In this document: one piece after another, positions 7,971-15,740 of the stretch | Layout of the letters: every line of letters starts with the position of its first letter | Position numbering within the stretch: position 1 is the stretch's first letter | Source of the DNA: Martinezella lusitana | GTDB taxonomy: Bacteria; Pseudomonadota; Alphaproteobacteria; Rhizobiales; Rhizobiaceae | Assembly (NCBI RefSeq): GCF_900094565.1 | Contig: NZ_FMAF01000047.1 | Coordinates: forward strand, 1 to 33,504 | DNA length: 33,504 bases | Reading direction: 5' to 3' | Translations under genes and position numbers: made by a program | Notes under the pieces: generated by a model | Told to the model about the DNA's origin: nothing | Database searches by the model: none | What the model saw: only the letters and a program-made list of their open reading frames with translations

Positions 7971-8227
7971 CGATTTCAATCCTTCAAAATCCTGTGTTGC
8001 CGCTATTTGGCAAGTCAGGCCCACGAAGAAAAGAAGGTACACGGATGATACTGCAGCGAATCAGAAGAACGACAATGCCGTAGTCGGCTGTCCGCTTTGG
8101 GCCCAACAGCCGCCATGAGGCATGGAGGGTTACTAGACGGCGTCATCCAGGTGTCATCATTGGCGAGCATCCTGAGGTCAGCAGCGATTGATAGTGGCCA
8201 AGCCGGATTGTCGGCTGGGAGGTCTCA

Positions 8228-9865
8228 ATGGCGCAGACACCCAATGGGATGCGTATAAGCGAGATGGCTTGGCAGAAGGCCTTGGCTCGCGATGCGGTCA
8301 TTCGTCCGCTCGCTTTCGGAGGAACGCTGAGCGTTACGGAGAGATCTTCCGCCTGCAAGCAACTCGGCCTTAAACAATCGAGGTTCTATCAATTGCTCGG
8401 ACAATTCAGGCGCAAGCCCGTCACAAGTTCGCTGTTAGACGAGACGCCCGGCCCCGAGAAGGGGCGGCGGCTTCTATCTCCAGAACAAGAAGCGGTTGTC
8501 ACGCAAGCCATCCAGGAAACCTATTGCCGCCGCGAGCGTCCGACGATCACCGCGGTGCACGACCATGTTCGATTCGTTTGCCGCGAGCGAAACCTGGCGG
8601 CCCCCTCCTGGAAGGCAGTGAAGGTTCGCATCGATCAGGCCGACCGGCAAAAGCTGACCAAAGCCCGAGAGGGCGCACCGGCCTCACGTCAGCGCTTCTC
8701 CGCCGTCGTCGGTGAATATTCGGCAGAGCATGCGATGGAAATTGTGCAGATCGATCACACGTTGGTCGATCTTTTCGTCGTTGATGCTGTAAACCGCCAA
8801 CCGCTACAGCGTCCCTGGCTGACCTTGGCAATCGACATCGCCAGCCGCATGGTGGCCGGCTTTTATCTGAGCCTCGAACATCCATCGTCAACCTCCGTGG
8901 CCTTAGCCATCCGGCACATGGTTCTACCGAAGACGCCTTGGCTTGCTGAGCAAAAAGTGAGCGGCGACTGGCCAGTCTATGGTTTGCCCACCGCTATTCA
9001 TCTCGACAATGCTCGGGAATTCCGGGGGAAAGCCCTCGTCTGGGGTGCGGCCGAGCACGGCATCAATCTCATCCACCGACCGGTTGCCCGCCCACACTAC
9101 GGCGGGCACATCGAGCGGCTTATCGGCACTATGATGGGAGCAGTTCATTTCCTCCCCGGCTCAACGTCGAGTGATGTCGCCTCTCGCGGCGATTACGATC
9201 CGCAAAAGCATGCGGTCATGACCTTTGACGAGCTGGAGCAGTGGTTGGCCCTCGAGATCGTCGGACGCTATCACGCCGATATTCACCGTGCCCTAAAAAT
9301 TCCGCCTCGTCTGGCTTGGGAGGATGCCGTCGTTGCGCGTCGTGAGCCTTTACGGCTCCCATACGACGGACACCGTTTCGTCCTGGATTTTTTACCGTTC
9401 GAGGAACGGGTCATCCGCCGAGACGGACTTCACCTGTTCGGTCTCAAATATTGGGACGATGTCCTCAGCCCATGGACAGGTGCGCCGGACAAGATGCGGG
9501 TCCGTTACGATCCTCGAGATATTTCATGCGTGTTCGTCGATGGGCCAACCGGCGAAAGCTGGCCGGTTCGGTTTGCGGACCTTGGCCGACCGCGGATCAC
9601 GCTTGGGGAGCATCGACAGGCCGTGGCCGCTTTGAGGGCTCGTGGACTGCAATCTGTCGATGAGCACCTGATTTTCGAGACCATCGAAGCCCAGCGGCAG
9701 ATCGTTGAAATGGCCGGTCGTCAAACACGCAGCATGCGTCGAGGAGTGGAGAGGCAGGCACGAGCGTTTGCCGCCACGGAGCGACATACGATCGGAACGA
9801 CGGATGATGACGATGAGAGCGAATTCCTCGACCTGTCCCCGTTGTCGGTAGAGGAGTGGTCATGA
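8228..9865 (+). CDS. tniA: TniA-type DDE transposase
   Basis: Transposase of 545 residues with an integrase (rve) catalytic core. The DDE triad is readable: Asp176 (VQIDHTLVDL), Asp260 (AIHLDNAREF) and Glu296 (HYGGHIERLIGTM), with 35 residues between the second Asp and the Glu. An N-terminal helix-turn-helix region (residues ~25-60, CKQLGLKQSRFYQLLGQF) probably binds the terminal repeats. The C-terminal Mu-type domain spans ~385-450. GGGAGG lies five bases before ATG 8228. The stop overlaps the tniB start. TniA catalyses strand cutting and joining and depends on TniB and TniQ for target choice. Length and motifs fit the Tn402/Tn5053 group (about 560 residues). Confidence 0.95.
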   Translation: MAQTPNGMRISEMAWQKALARDAVIRPLAFGGTLSVTERSSACKQLGLKQSRFYQLLGQFRRKPVTSSLLDETPGPEKGRRLLSPEQEAVVTQAIQETYCRRERPTITAVHDHVRFVCRERNLAAPSWKAVKVRIDQADRQKLTKAREGAPASRQRFSAVVGEYSAEHAMEIVQIDHTLVDLFVVDAVNRQPLQRPWLTLAIDIASRMVAGFYLSLEHPSSTSVALAIRHMVLPKTPWLAEQKVSGDWPVYGLPTAIHLDNAREFRGKALVWGAAEHGINLIHRPVARPHYGGHIERLIGTMMGAVHFLPGSTSSDVASRGDYDPQKHAVMTFDELEQWLALEIVGRYHADIHRALKIPPRLAWEDAVVARREPLRLPYDGHRFVLDFLPFEERVIRRDGLHLFGLKYWDDVLSPWTGAPDKMRVRYDPRDISCVFVDGPTGESWPVRFADLGRPRITLGEHRQAVAALRARGLQSVDEHLIFETIEAQRQIVEMAGRQTRSMRRGVERQARAFAATERHTIGTTDDDDESEFLDLSPLSVEEWS

Positions 9866-10776
9866 TGGAATATCGCCATCTGCAACCGGGCTATCGGCAA
9901 TATGCCGAAATGGAGATCGAAGAACGGGTCGCCTGGATCCGGGCCGATCGTTGGTTGGAAACGGCCGATGCGAGGGCAGCTTTGGCGCGGCTTGAGGATT
10001 TGCTCTCCTATCCGCCGCGAGACCGAATGCCATGTCTGCTCCTCTACGGCGATACCGGGATGGGAAAGACCAAGATCATCCGAAAGTTTCTTCGCGATCA
10101 CCAACCCACTTTCGATCGCGGAACTGGGGTGACGACCATGCCGGTTGTGGCAATGCAGATGCCCGCTGAACCTGTTGAGCGCGACGTCTATGGTGAGCTT
10201 CTCAATGCGATGAGCGCGCCTGGCCCGGGAGGAGATGCAACGTTCCGTCTGAAGAACACTTGCCGCACCTTGATGCGCAAGATGGGTGTGCGGATGCTGA
10301 TCATTGATGAGATCCACGCTATGCTGACTGGGACCTATCGGCAGCAACGGATCTTCCTCAATGTCATTCGCTTTCTCGCAAATGACCTGAAAGTCCCGCT
10401 GATTTGCGCCGGCACGGATCTGGCCCGCCAGGCGTTGTTGACGGATCCGCAGCTTGCGGAGCGGTTCGAGGCCTTTCATCTCAAGCGCTGGTCCAATACA
10501 CAGCAGCTCGCCCAACTTTTTGCGAGCCTTGGGAGCATCCTCCCTTTGCGCGAGCCATCGCAACTTGGGTCTGCGGCGGTGAGGCGGAAGGTGCTGGACA
10601 TGACCGACGGCGTCACGGTCCGGATTTTTCGGCTTATCGAGACCGTTGCAGTTGAAGCTGTTCGGACCGGGGTGGAGGCAATCACCATAGACAGTTTCGA
10701 CGGTGACAACCTCGTGCTGCCACTGGTCGCCATGGCGCGACGATCGGAACGCCGCCTACAGCGGCAGGCAAGCTGA
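9862..10776 (+). CDS. tniB: TniB-type AAA+ transposition ATPase
   Basis: Protein of 304 residues with Walker A GDTGMGKT (63-70) and Walker B MLIIDEIHAM, followed by a sensor-like segment VPLICAGTDLA. TniB/TnsC proteins form ATP-dependent filaments on DNA that mark the target for the DDE transposase. GAGGAG precedes the start; ATG 9862 overlaps the tniA stop as ATGA, and ATG 9865 is an alternative. The stop shares TGATG with the tniQ start, so the three genes are translationally coupled. No truncation or missing motif was seen. Confidence 0.95.
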   Translation: MMEYRHLQPGYRQYAEMEIEERVAWIRADRWLETADARAALARLEDLLSYPPRDRMPCLLLYGDTGMGKTKIIRKFLRDHQPTFDRGTGVTTMPVVAMQMPAEPVERDVYGELLNAMSAPGPGGDATFRLKNTCRTLMRKMGVRMLIIDEIHAMLTGTYRQQRIFLNVIRFLANDLKVPLICAGTDLARQALLTDPQLAERFEAFHLKRWSNTQQLAQLFASLGSILPLREPSQLGSAAVRRKVLDMTDGVTVRIFRLIETVAVEAVRTGVEAITIDSFDGDNLVLPLVAMARRSERRLQRQAS

Positions 10777-11840
10777 TGAGACAGGTGCGGCTCCTTGCCG
10801 TCGCACCTCGTCCCTTTGACGATGAACTTCTCAGTTGTTGGCATTGGCGGGTCGCAAGTCATTATTCTACCTCGCCACAGCGCGTTGAAAGCTGGATATC
10901 CGGGACGCTTGGCGTCCAAAGCCAAGACTTCTCCAGCCGCGACTTTCAGCCCGATCGAGACCTAACTCGGCTTTGGGCACTCGCCTGTCGCACCCGTGAA
11001 GCTGATCTGGACCGACTGTCACTTAAAAGCGCCGGGCGGCCTATAAGCTCTTTTGTGGGTGACCCCTTGGATCGAGGCGTCTGCCCGGTCTGCCTGGATG
11101 AGGATGCCGAAGAGGGGAGGGACCATTATTGTCGGCGATCGTGGGTAAGCGTCGAAGCAGTGGTCTGTCCTCGGCACAAAACTGGCCTCGAGAATAACTG
11201 TGCCCGGTGTTTTCGCAGCGGGTTGTTTCAGTTTCGGCAGACACCCGCCGGTGTCGTCAGGCTGTTTTGTCGTAATTGCGAGAAAGTCGTCTCGGCGCGG
11301 GGTTTTCAGCGACGCGACCAAGCAGAGCTAGTTCAGGTAGCTACGGCGATCCGCGACGCCATTGCCAAAGGCGAACCGGAGCTTGACCTTATCGAGATGG
11401 CAAGTCGCTTCTTCTGGGCGCCGACTTCGGACGGAGCGGCCTACATCACCTCGCTGGGCCTGCCGCTACCCTATGGTCGGCGTCCGTCGGCATCGACAGA
11501 CATTGCGCCGCTGACGAAACTTTCACCGGCATGGCGGGCGGTGACGATTGCGGCGATCGCGGAGCTGCTCTTTGGAATGGGCTCCGAAACGAAACGACTT
11601 CCGTCTTCCGCTCGCACGGCCTTTTCGCGATTCGAGCTCAAGCCCACCGTCCCAAATCCTCACGCACCGTTGCCAGCCCAATTGACTTCCCATTTGACAC
11701 CACGTCCTGAGCCCGAATACCGGAAGCTCGCCAGCGACATTATCCGGAGCCAAGCTTGGAAGTCTCTTCCGCAGAAAGCGGGCAGGGAAAGAAGCCGCGC
11801 AATCGGCAGGTTGATGCTCCGAGCCCTCAATGACGGATAA
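10776..11840 (+). CDS. tniQ: TniQ-family target-site selection protein
   Basis: Protein of 354 residues. The N-terminal TniQ signature (LLAVAPRPFDDELLSCWHWRV, with a WISGTLG-like stretch) is followed by a zinc-ribbon region with CPVCLDED (about 107-114), a Cys-Arg-Arg stretch, CPRHKTGLENNCARC and LFCRNCEK. TniQ/TnsD homologues help recruit the ATPase to the target. The C-terminal ~150 residues are less conserved. It is shorter than Tn5053 TniQ (about 400 residues), but begins and ends cleanly. The start overlaps the tniB stop. The 3' end overlaps the recombinase 3' end by 14 bp on the opposite strand. Confidence 0.92.
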   Translation: MRQVRLLAVAPRPFDDELLSCWHWRVASHYSTSPQRVESWISGTLGVQSQDFSSRDFQPDRDLTRLWALACRTREADLDRLSLKSAGRPISSFVGDPLDRGVCPVCLDEDAEEGRDHYCRRSWVSVEAVVCPRHKTGLENNCARCFRSGLFQFRQTPAGVVRLFCRNCEKVVSARGFQRRDQAELVQVATAIRDAIAKGEPELDLIEMASRFFWAPTSDGAAYITSLGLPLPYGRRPSASTDIAPLTKLSPAWRAVTIAAIAELLFGMGSETKRLPSSARTAFSRFELKPTVPNPHAPLPAQLTSHLTPRPEPEYRKLASDIIRSQAWKSLPQKAGRERSRAIGRLMLRALNDG

Positions 11841-12744
11841 GGCCGAACCGATGCGCCTCATCCAACAGGTTGCGAACGGATGACGGCTGCCATTTGCGAC
11901 CACCGCGCGCCGGTCGCTCTCCCATCTGATCTAGCTGGCTGGCAATGTCGCGCAGCGATAGGCCGGGATCGGCAATGGAAATCGCTGCGACGAGCTTCAT
12001 GAGATGATCTTCTGGCGCACGGCGCGGAGAGCGAACCAGTAGCTCGGGATCTGCCAGCTTTTCGCGAACCATTCGATGCACGGCTCTACGTAGCCTCTCC
12101 TCAGTCCAGTCATGGCCTCTGCGATTGAGGACACGCACGACATTGTCCCAGCTATGTTTTGGGCGGAGTTGCCGAACGGTCGGGAGCCAGGTTTGCGCAG
12201 AGGAGATCAGCTCATCGAGATAGATTTTTTCTCGCGCCTTCGACACCGCCTTGATCGCCTCCGGTCGTCTCTCCCGAAGGCCTGGATTGCCGGGCAGCTT
12301 GCCGCGGGCTTTTGCCGCCTTGATGCCGGCCTTGGTTCGCTCGGCGATCAGCGCTCGTTCGAGCTGCGCGACGGCGCCAAGGACCTGGAGAGAAAACATG
12401 CCTTGTGGCGTGGACGTATCGATCGGATCGCGGATTGACCGAAAATGGACACCACGCTCTTCGAGATCTTCGATCACTTGCAGAAGGTGGCTCACAGACC
12501 GAGCAAGGCGATCCAGCCGGACGACGACCAGCACGTCTCCGGCTTTGAGGTCTCCGAGCAACCTTGTCAGAACTGGTCGCGCCCGCGATGCGCCGGAGCC
12601 CTGCTCCTGAAATATTCTCTCACAGCCGGCGGCACGCAGCTCGTCCATCTGTGCGTCATGCACCTGTTCGTCGGTCGAGACACGCGCATATCCTATAAGA
12701 CGTTTCGGGACTGGCGATGGATTGGCGATTTGCCGTTTTGCCAT
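11827..12744 (-). CDS. tniR: Serine recombinase / cointegrate resolvase (TniR-like) with long C-terminal extension
   Basis: Protein of 305 residues. The resolvase catalytic domain covers residues ~14-150: catalytic Ser23 in YARVSTDEQ, then DVLVVVRLDRLARS, with the conserved Arg pair, and QLERALIAERTKAGI, the E-helix start. About 145 residues follow instead of the usual ~45-residue helix-turn-helix. They include a possible repeated winged segment (HSWDNVVRVLNRRGHDWTEE; LSLRDIASQLDQMG; WQPSSVRNLLDEA). In Tn402-like elements the resolvase breaks down cointegrates at a res site next to its gene. It is convergent with tniQ. A dyad at 12744-12802 next to the start is a good res or operator candidate. 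Confidence 0.9.
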   Translation of the reverse strand: MAKRQIANPSPVPKRLIGYARVSTDEQVHDAQMDELRAAGCERIFQEQGSGASRARPVLTRLLGDLKAGDVLVVVRLDRLARSVSHLLQVIEDLEERGVHFRSIRDPIDTSTPQGMFSLQVLGAVAQLERALIAERTKAGIKAAKARGKLPGNPGLRERRPEAIKAVSKAREKIYLDELISSAQTWLPTVRQLRPKHSWDNVVRVLNRRGHDWTEERLRRAVHRMVREKLADPELLVRSPRRAPEDHLMKLVAAISIADPGLSLRDIASQLDQMGERPARGGRKWQPSSVRNLLDEAHRFGLIRH

Positions 12745-12802
12745 GATTTTCTCGCGCGCTTTTCGGGTGCTTTGTACAAATAATGAATGCGTGAGAAAAT
12801 GA
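12744..12802. promoter_or_regulatory. Candidate resolution site / recombinase operator
   Basis: TGATTTTCTCGCGC (12744-12757) and GCGTGAGAAAATGA (12789-12802) are inverted copies matching at 12 of 14 positions. Midway lies TTTGTACAAA (12771-12780), a perfect 10-bp palindrome. The site begins at the recombinase start codon. Serine resolvases act at res regions made of paired half-sites and usually repress their own promoter there. The position fits; subsite assignment by eye is tentative. Confidence 0.5.
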
Positions 12803-12958
12803 CCAGTTGCAAGCGTGTTTTAGGGTCTAAATGCAGCCCCATCAGACTCGAAATGCAACGTCGAACGGGCATCCGGCCGTAACCAGCGTGAAACGCGCTC
12901 TGGCGGCCATCTGTGGCGGAAATGCCTGAAAATAAGGAGATCGGAGGAGGGGAGGGCC

Positions 12959-13132
12959 ATGAAAGACGGTTCGCGTGTAAAGACGCCAGAGAATTCTGGG
13001 TTTATCGGCAGGGGAGGGCTGCTCCGGGTGGCCTGCAGAGCGAAGATGTTTCCGTCGAACCTAGCAGAAATCAACCTGAAACACAGGAAAACCAAGGCTT
13101 TCCGCTCATCCAGGGCGACCGACAAGGGATGA
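12959..13132 (+). CDS. Small ORF spanning the transposon right end, possible translational feeder for yhhJ
   Basis: A 57-residue frame beginning ATG 12959 (MKDGSRVKTPENSGFIGRGG...) right after the purine run GGAGGAGGGGAGGG, an unusually strong ribosome-binding region. It crosses the right terminus and stops at TGA 13130-13132, the ancestral stop codon of rbbA. The next gene's ATG is one base later. The product is basic and matches no family I know. Its value may lie in coupling translation into the downstream permease gene rather than in the peptide itself; this is inference. It could also be a chance frame, but the Shine-Dalgarno and coupling geometry are notable. Confidence 0.35.
   Translation: MKDGSRVKTPENSGFIGRGGLLRVACRAKMFPSNLAEINLKHRKTKAFRSSRATDKG
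13097..13124 (-). repeat. Transposon right terminal inverted repeat
   Basis: Read on the minus strand it begins TGTCGGTCGCCCTGGATGAG, matching the left end as described there. The terminal CGACA is followed directly by AGGGA. Confidence 0.8.
13125..13129. repeat. Target-site duplication AGGGA, right copy
   Basis: Identical to 6022-6026. It is followed by TGACATGG, which supplies the original stop of rbbA and the start of the permease gene. Confidence 0.9.
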
Positions 13133-13133
13133 C

Positions 13134-14246
13134 ATGGCATTGTCCAATATCCTGCAACTGGGGATCAAGGAGTTGCGTGGGCTTGCCCGCGATCCGATGC
13201 TCGTCCTGCTCGTCGTCTATGCATTCACGCTGCAGATCTATACTGGCTCCAGTGCCTTGCCGGAAACCTTGAACAACGCGGCTGTCGCCATCGTCGACGA
13301 GGATCAGTCGCCGCTGTCGGGGCGGATCAGTACTGCCTTCTATCCCCCTTACTTCGTGCCACCCAAGCAGATTTCCATCGCCGAGATGGATCAGCGGATG
13401 GATGCGGGCCTCGACACATTTGCGCTCAACATCCCCCCGGACTTTCAACGCAAGGTCATGGCGGGGCAACATCCGGCGATTCAGCTCAATGTCGACGCCA
13501 CGCGGATGAGCCAGGCCTTCTCCGGGAGCGGCTATATCCAGACCATCGTCACAAGCGAGGTCGATGAATTCATGAAGCGCTATCGCGCTGAAAGCAACGT
13601 GCCGGTGAATCTGACCTTGCGGGCCAGATTCAATCCGCAGCTTAACAAATCCTGGTTCGGCTCGATCAATAACATCATCACCTCGATCACCATGCTTTCG
13701 ATCGTGCTGACGGGTGCCGCCCTGATCCGCGAAAAGGAGCACGGCACGATCGAGCATTTGCTCGTCATGCCCGTGACCCCACTGGAGATCATGCTGAGCA
13801 AGATCTGGTCGATGGGACTCGTGGTCCTGGTCGCCACAGCCGTCTCTGTCTTCATGGTGGTCAAAGGTCTGCTTGGCATACCGATCGAAGGCTCGATGGC
13901 GCTGTTTCTGCTTGGAACTGCGCTCCAGCTTTTTGCAACGACGGCGATGGGAATATTTTTGGCCACCGTCGCAGGCTCGATGCCGCAATTCGGCTTGCTC
14001 CTCATTCTTGTGCTTTTGCCGCTGCAGGTCCTGTCCGGCGCCATGACGCCACGCGAAAGCATGCCCGAAATCATTCAGAACATCATGCTTCTTGCGCCCA
14101 ACACCCACTTCGTCATTCTGGCGCAAGCCGTGCTCTTTCGAGGCGCCGGCATAGATGTCGTCTGGCCGCAGCTTTTATCCTTGCTTGCTATCGGAATGGT
14201 CCTATTTTTCTTTGCTCTCGGGCGGTTTCGGAGGTTCTTGAGATGA
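13134..14246 (+). CDS. yhhJ: ABC-2 type permease (YhhJ-like), third gene of the split export operon
   Basis: Inner-membrane permease of 370 residues. Topology is typical of ABC2_membrane_3: one N-terminal helix (about 21-40), a large periplasmic domain (about 45-180, AAVAIVDEDQSPLSGRI), then five helices from ~180 to 365. The coupling helix stretch REKEHGTIEHLLVMPVT and the LSGAMTPRESMP segment are both present. With the HlyD-like adaptor and the RbbA-like fusion it should form one exporter. The transposon has separated it from the operon promoter by 7.1 kb. The ATG lies one base after the reconstituted rbbA stop, so translation was originally coupled. Expression now needs read-through or a promoter in the transposon right end. 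The substrate is unknown. Confidence 0.92.
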   Translation: MALSNILQLGIKELRGLARDPMLVLLVVYAFTLQIYTGSSALPETLNNAAVAIVDEDQSPLSGRISTAFYPPYFVPPKQISIAEMDQRMDAGLDTFALNIPPDFQRKVMAGQHPAIQLNVDATRMSQAFSGSGYIQTIVTSEVDEFMKRYRAESNVPVNLTLRARFNPQLNKSWFGSINNIITSITMLSIVLTGAALIREKEHGTIEHLLVMPVTPLEIMLSKIWSMGLVVLVATAVSVFMVVKGLLGIPIEGSMALFLLGTALQLFATTAMGIFLATVAGSMPQFGLLLILVLLPLQVLSGAMTPRESMPEIIQNIMLLAPNTHFVILAQAVLFRGAGIDVVWPQLLSLLAIGMVLFFFALGRFRRFLR

Positions 14247-14267
14247 CGGCGCTCCATTATCGCGCCG
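14247..14267 (+). terminator. Weak terminator-like hairpin after yhhJ
   Basis: CGGCGC (14247-14252) and GCGCCG (14262-14267) form a 6-bp GC stem with a 9-nt loop directly after the stop codon. There is no T tract, so intrinsic termination is doubtful. Confidence 0.3.
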
Positions 14268-14429
14268 GTTACGCGCCGCTCCCCACCATCGAAGAAAGGA
14301 AATCAGCGAAGGAAGGACTTTCGCCTGGTTCGTCACGGCACAACTTCGCAGCTGCGCCATGCATCCTTTAATTGTAAATTGGGGTATGGGTAGATACGTT
14401 AATGGGCAACGAAGCAGCCGGAAACCGAT

Positions 14430-14570
14430 CCTCATGGGCGCGAACGATCCTGCTGTCGATCATCAGATATTGGTTGTTGCGGTCTGCCGTCAGGGCCTCG
14501 AACACCCGCTCCCAGACGCCGGCATGGCACCAGCGGCTGAAACGCTTATACACCGTCTCGCTTACCCGCT
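14430..14570 (-). pseudogene. IS5-family transposase fragment (IS427-like, N-terminal half)
   Basis: On the minus strand VKRVSETVYKRFSRW, then CHAGVWERVFEALTADRNNQ and YLMIDSRIVRAH, is recognisable as the N-terminal part of IS427-type IS5-family transposases; MIDS-IVRAH carries the first catalytic Asp. The homology begins abruptly near 14570 and stops after VRAH near 14430, so only about 45 residues remain. It abuts the 3' end of the acyltransferase gene. Sequence from 14268 to 14430 shows nothing else recognisable. Confidence 0.75.
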
Positions 14571-15740
14571 TTACACATCGCGCGGTCGAACACCGGAAAG
14601 CCGCTTCTCCGTTTTTTGTTTGCGGCCGGATCCCAGCTCTCGCACATAGATCGTGAGGGGTCTTTCGACAACCCTGAAGAGCGCTAGCGCGAATATGATG
14701 GAACCGATGGTCGCATAGATGACGAACAGGCCAAGAGAGAGGTGGTCACCGATAGCCTTCGCCCAAATGGCCCGCATAGGCCGCACGATGAAGGGATGGG
14801 CGAGATAGAGGCTATAGGAAGCGTCTCCAACGGCGACGCCCCACAGCACGATCCGTTTGAGAGGAAGGGCAGGACCGATTGCGGCGGCTAGGACAAACAC
14901 GGCAGCGGGCACACCTCTGCGCAGGAATTGCGGCAGAGCCGCATCGTCCCAGGGAGTGGAGAAACGAGCGAATCCGATGAGCCCGATCGCCATCAGAGCA
15001 AGTGCCACCCCAGGACCGATCCGCAGGCCGATGCGGAAAATCAACGCTACATATACACCCAACAGAAATTCCAGGATGATGGGGTTCGTCCAGAAAGCAA
15101 TCTGGACATTCCGTGGTTCAATCGTGGTGCCAACGAGGGCCAGCGCAGCCATCAGTACCGACAGCCCAATAATGCCCGGCCGGATCGGCATCATTAGCGC
15201 CAGCGCGAAGAGCACATAGAACAGCATCTCATAGTTCAAGGTCCAGCCAAGGGCGAGCACAGGCCGGATCTCATTCGCGCCACGCATGTCAGGGATGAAG
15301 AGATAGGATGCGACGACATGAGAAATATCGCCAACTGGAACGTTGAGCAGTGAAGGCGCCGCGGCCGCGCCGAGCAGCATGACGCTCGTTAGCAACCAGT
15401 AGAGCGGAACGACGCGTGCGCAACGTCTGAGGAAGAAGCGCAAGGAAGCACCGCTTTTGCCGAACTCTGCCGCCGCGGTATGCATCATGATGAAGCCCGA
15501 CAGGACGAAGAAGATATCGACACCGTAGCCGAGGTACCATGCCTTGGCGTCGACGGCTTGGCGTGCTGTCACGACAGCCAGATTTTCAGTTTCATGGATG
15601 GTATGTGCCACCACCACAGACAAGGCCGCGAGCGCTCGAAGCACTTGAAGATTTATGAGTTTGGCAGCGACATCCGCTTTCGTGGATTGCGGAATTCCAA
15701 TCGATTGCCTCTGTTCTGCTCCGATCCGGTTCCAAGTCAT
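14571..15740 (-). CDS. Acyltransferase-3 family membrane protein (surface polysaccharide O-acyltransferase-like)
   Basis: Integral membrane protein of 389 residues with about ten predicted helices. The family hallmarks are near the N-terminus: INLQVLRALAALSVVVAHT with the active-site His, followed by a YGVDIFFVLSGFIMMHT segment. RFFLRRCARVVPLYWL carries the conserved Arg pair. YSLYLAHPFIVRP and VVERPLTIYV mark the C-terminal half. Such enzymes O-acetylate or O-acylate exopolysaccharide, Nod factor or lipopolysaccharide; the substrate here cannot be told. The last ~20 residues (GSGRKQKTEKRLSGVRPRDV) are basic, and the stop lies exactly at the IS5 remnant, so the natural C-terminus may have been replaced. 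The start at 15740 has only a weak ribosome-binding site. Confidence 0.88.
   Translation of the reverse strand: MTWNRIGAEQRQSIGIPQSTKADVAAKLINLQVLRALAALSVVVAHTIHETENLAVVTARQAVDAKAWYLGYGVDIFFVLSGFIMMHTAAAEFGKSGASLRFFLRRCARVVPLYWLLTSVMLLGAAAAPSLLNVPVGDISHVVASYLFIPDMRGANEIRPVLALGWTLNYEMLFYVLFALALMMPIRPGIIGLSVLMAALALVGTTIEPRNVQIAFWTNPIILEFLLGVYVALIFRIGLRIGPGVALALMAIGLIGFARFSTPWDDAALPQFLRRGVPAAVFVLAAAIGPALPLKRIVLWGVAVGDASYSLYLAHPFIVRPMRAIWAKAIGDHLSLGLFVIYATIGSIIFALALFRVVERPLTIYVRELGSGRKQKTEKRLSGVRPRDV

Larger units (their letters stand above)
6027..13124. mobile_element. Tn402/Tn5053-like TniABQ transposon with hxlR-nmrA cargo (7098 bp)
   Basis: The element has imperfect terminal inverted repeats beginning TGTCG (left) and ending CGACA (right). 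The first ~25 bp of the two ends share TGTCG-N-TC-NN-C-N-TGG-N-T-N-AGCG. It is bounded by direct AGGGA repeats (6022-6026, 13125-13129). Order of contents: left end with a nested MITE, hxlR regulator (+), nmrA-type oxidoreductase (-), tniA, tniB, tniQ (+, overlapping), serine recombinase (-), a probable resolution site, right end. The core genes are those of the Tn402/Tn5053 group, but the cargo is neither mer nor an integron. All three transposition genes and the recombinase look intact, so the element may be active. It splits the rbbA-yhhJ export operon exactly at the gene junction. Confidence 0.9.

Noticed and set aside
8084..8115. CGGCTGT...ACAGCCG hairpin upstream of tniA
   Set aside because: Short 7-bp arms with a long loop, no T run; could be chance in GC-rich DNA.
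8153..8170. TGTCATCATTGGCGAGC before tniA as a transposon left end
   Set aside because: It looks like a Tn402 terminus, but no matching right end or target duplication goes with it, whereas TGTCG at 6027 pairs with CGACA at 13124 and AGGGA repeats.
13071..14126. 351-codon minus-strand frame
   Set aside because: Antisense to the permease gene and crossing the transposon end; composition (His, Asp, Arg, Gln rich) is that of a shadow frame.
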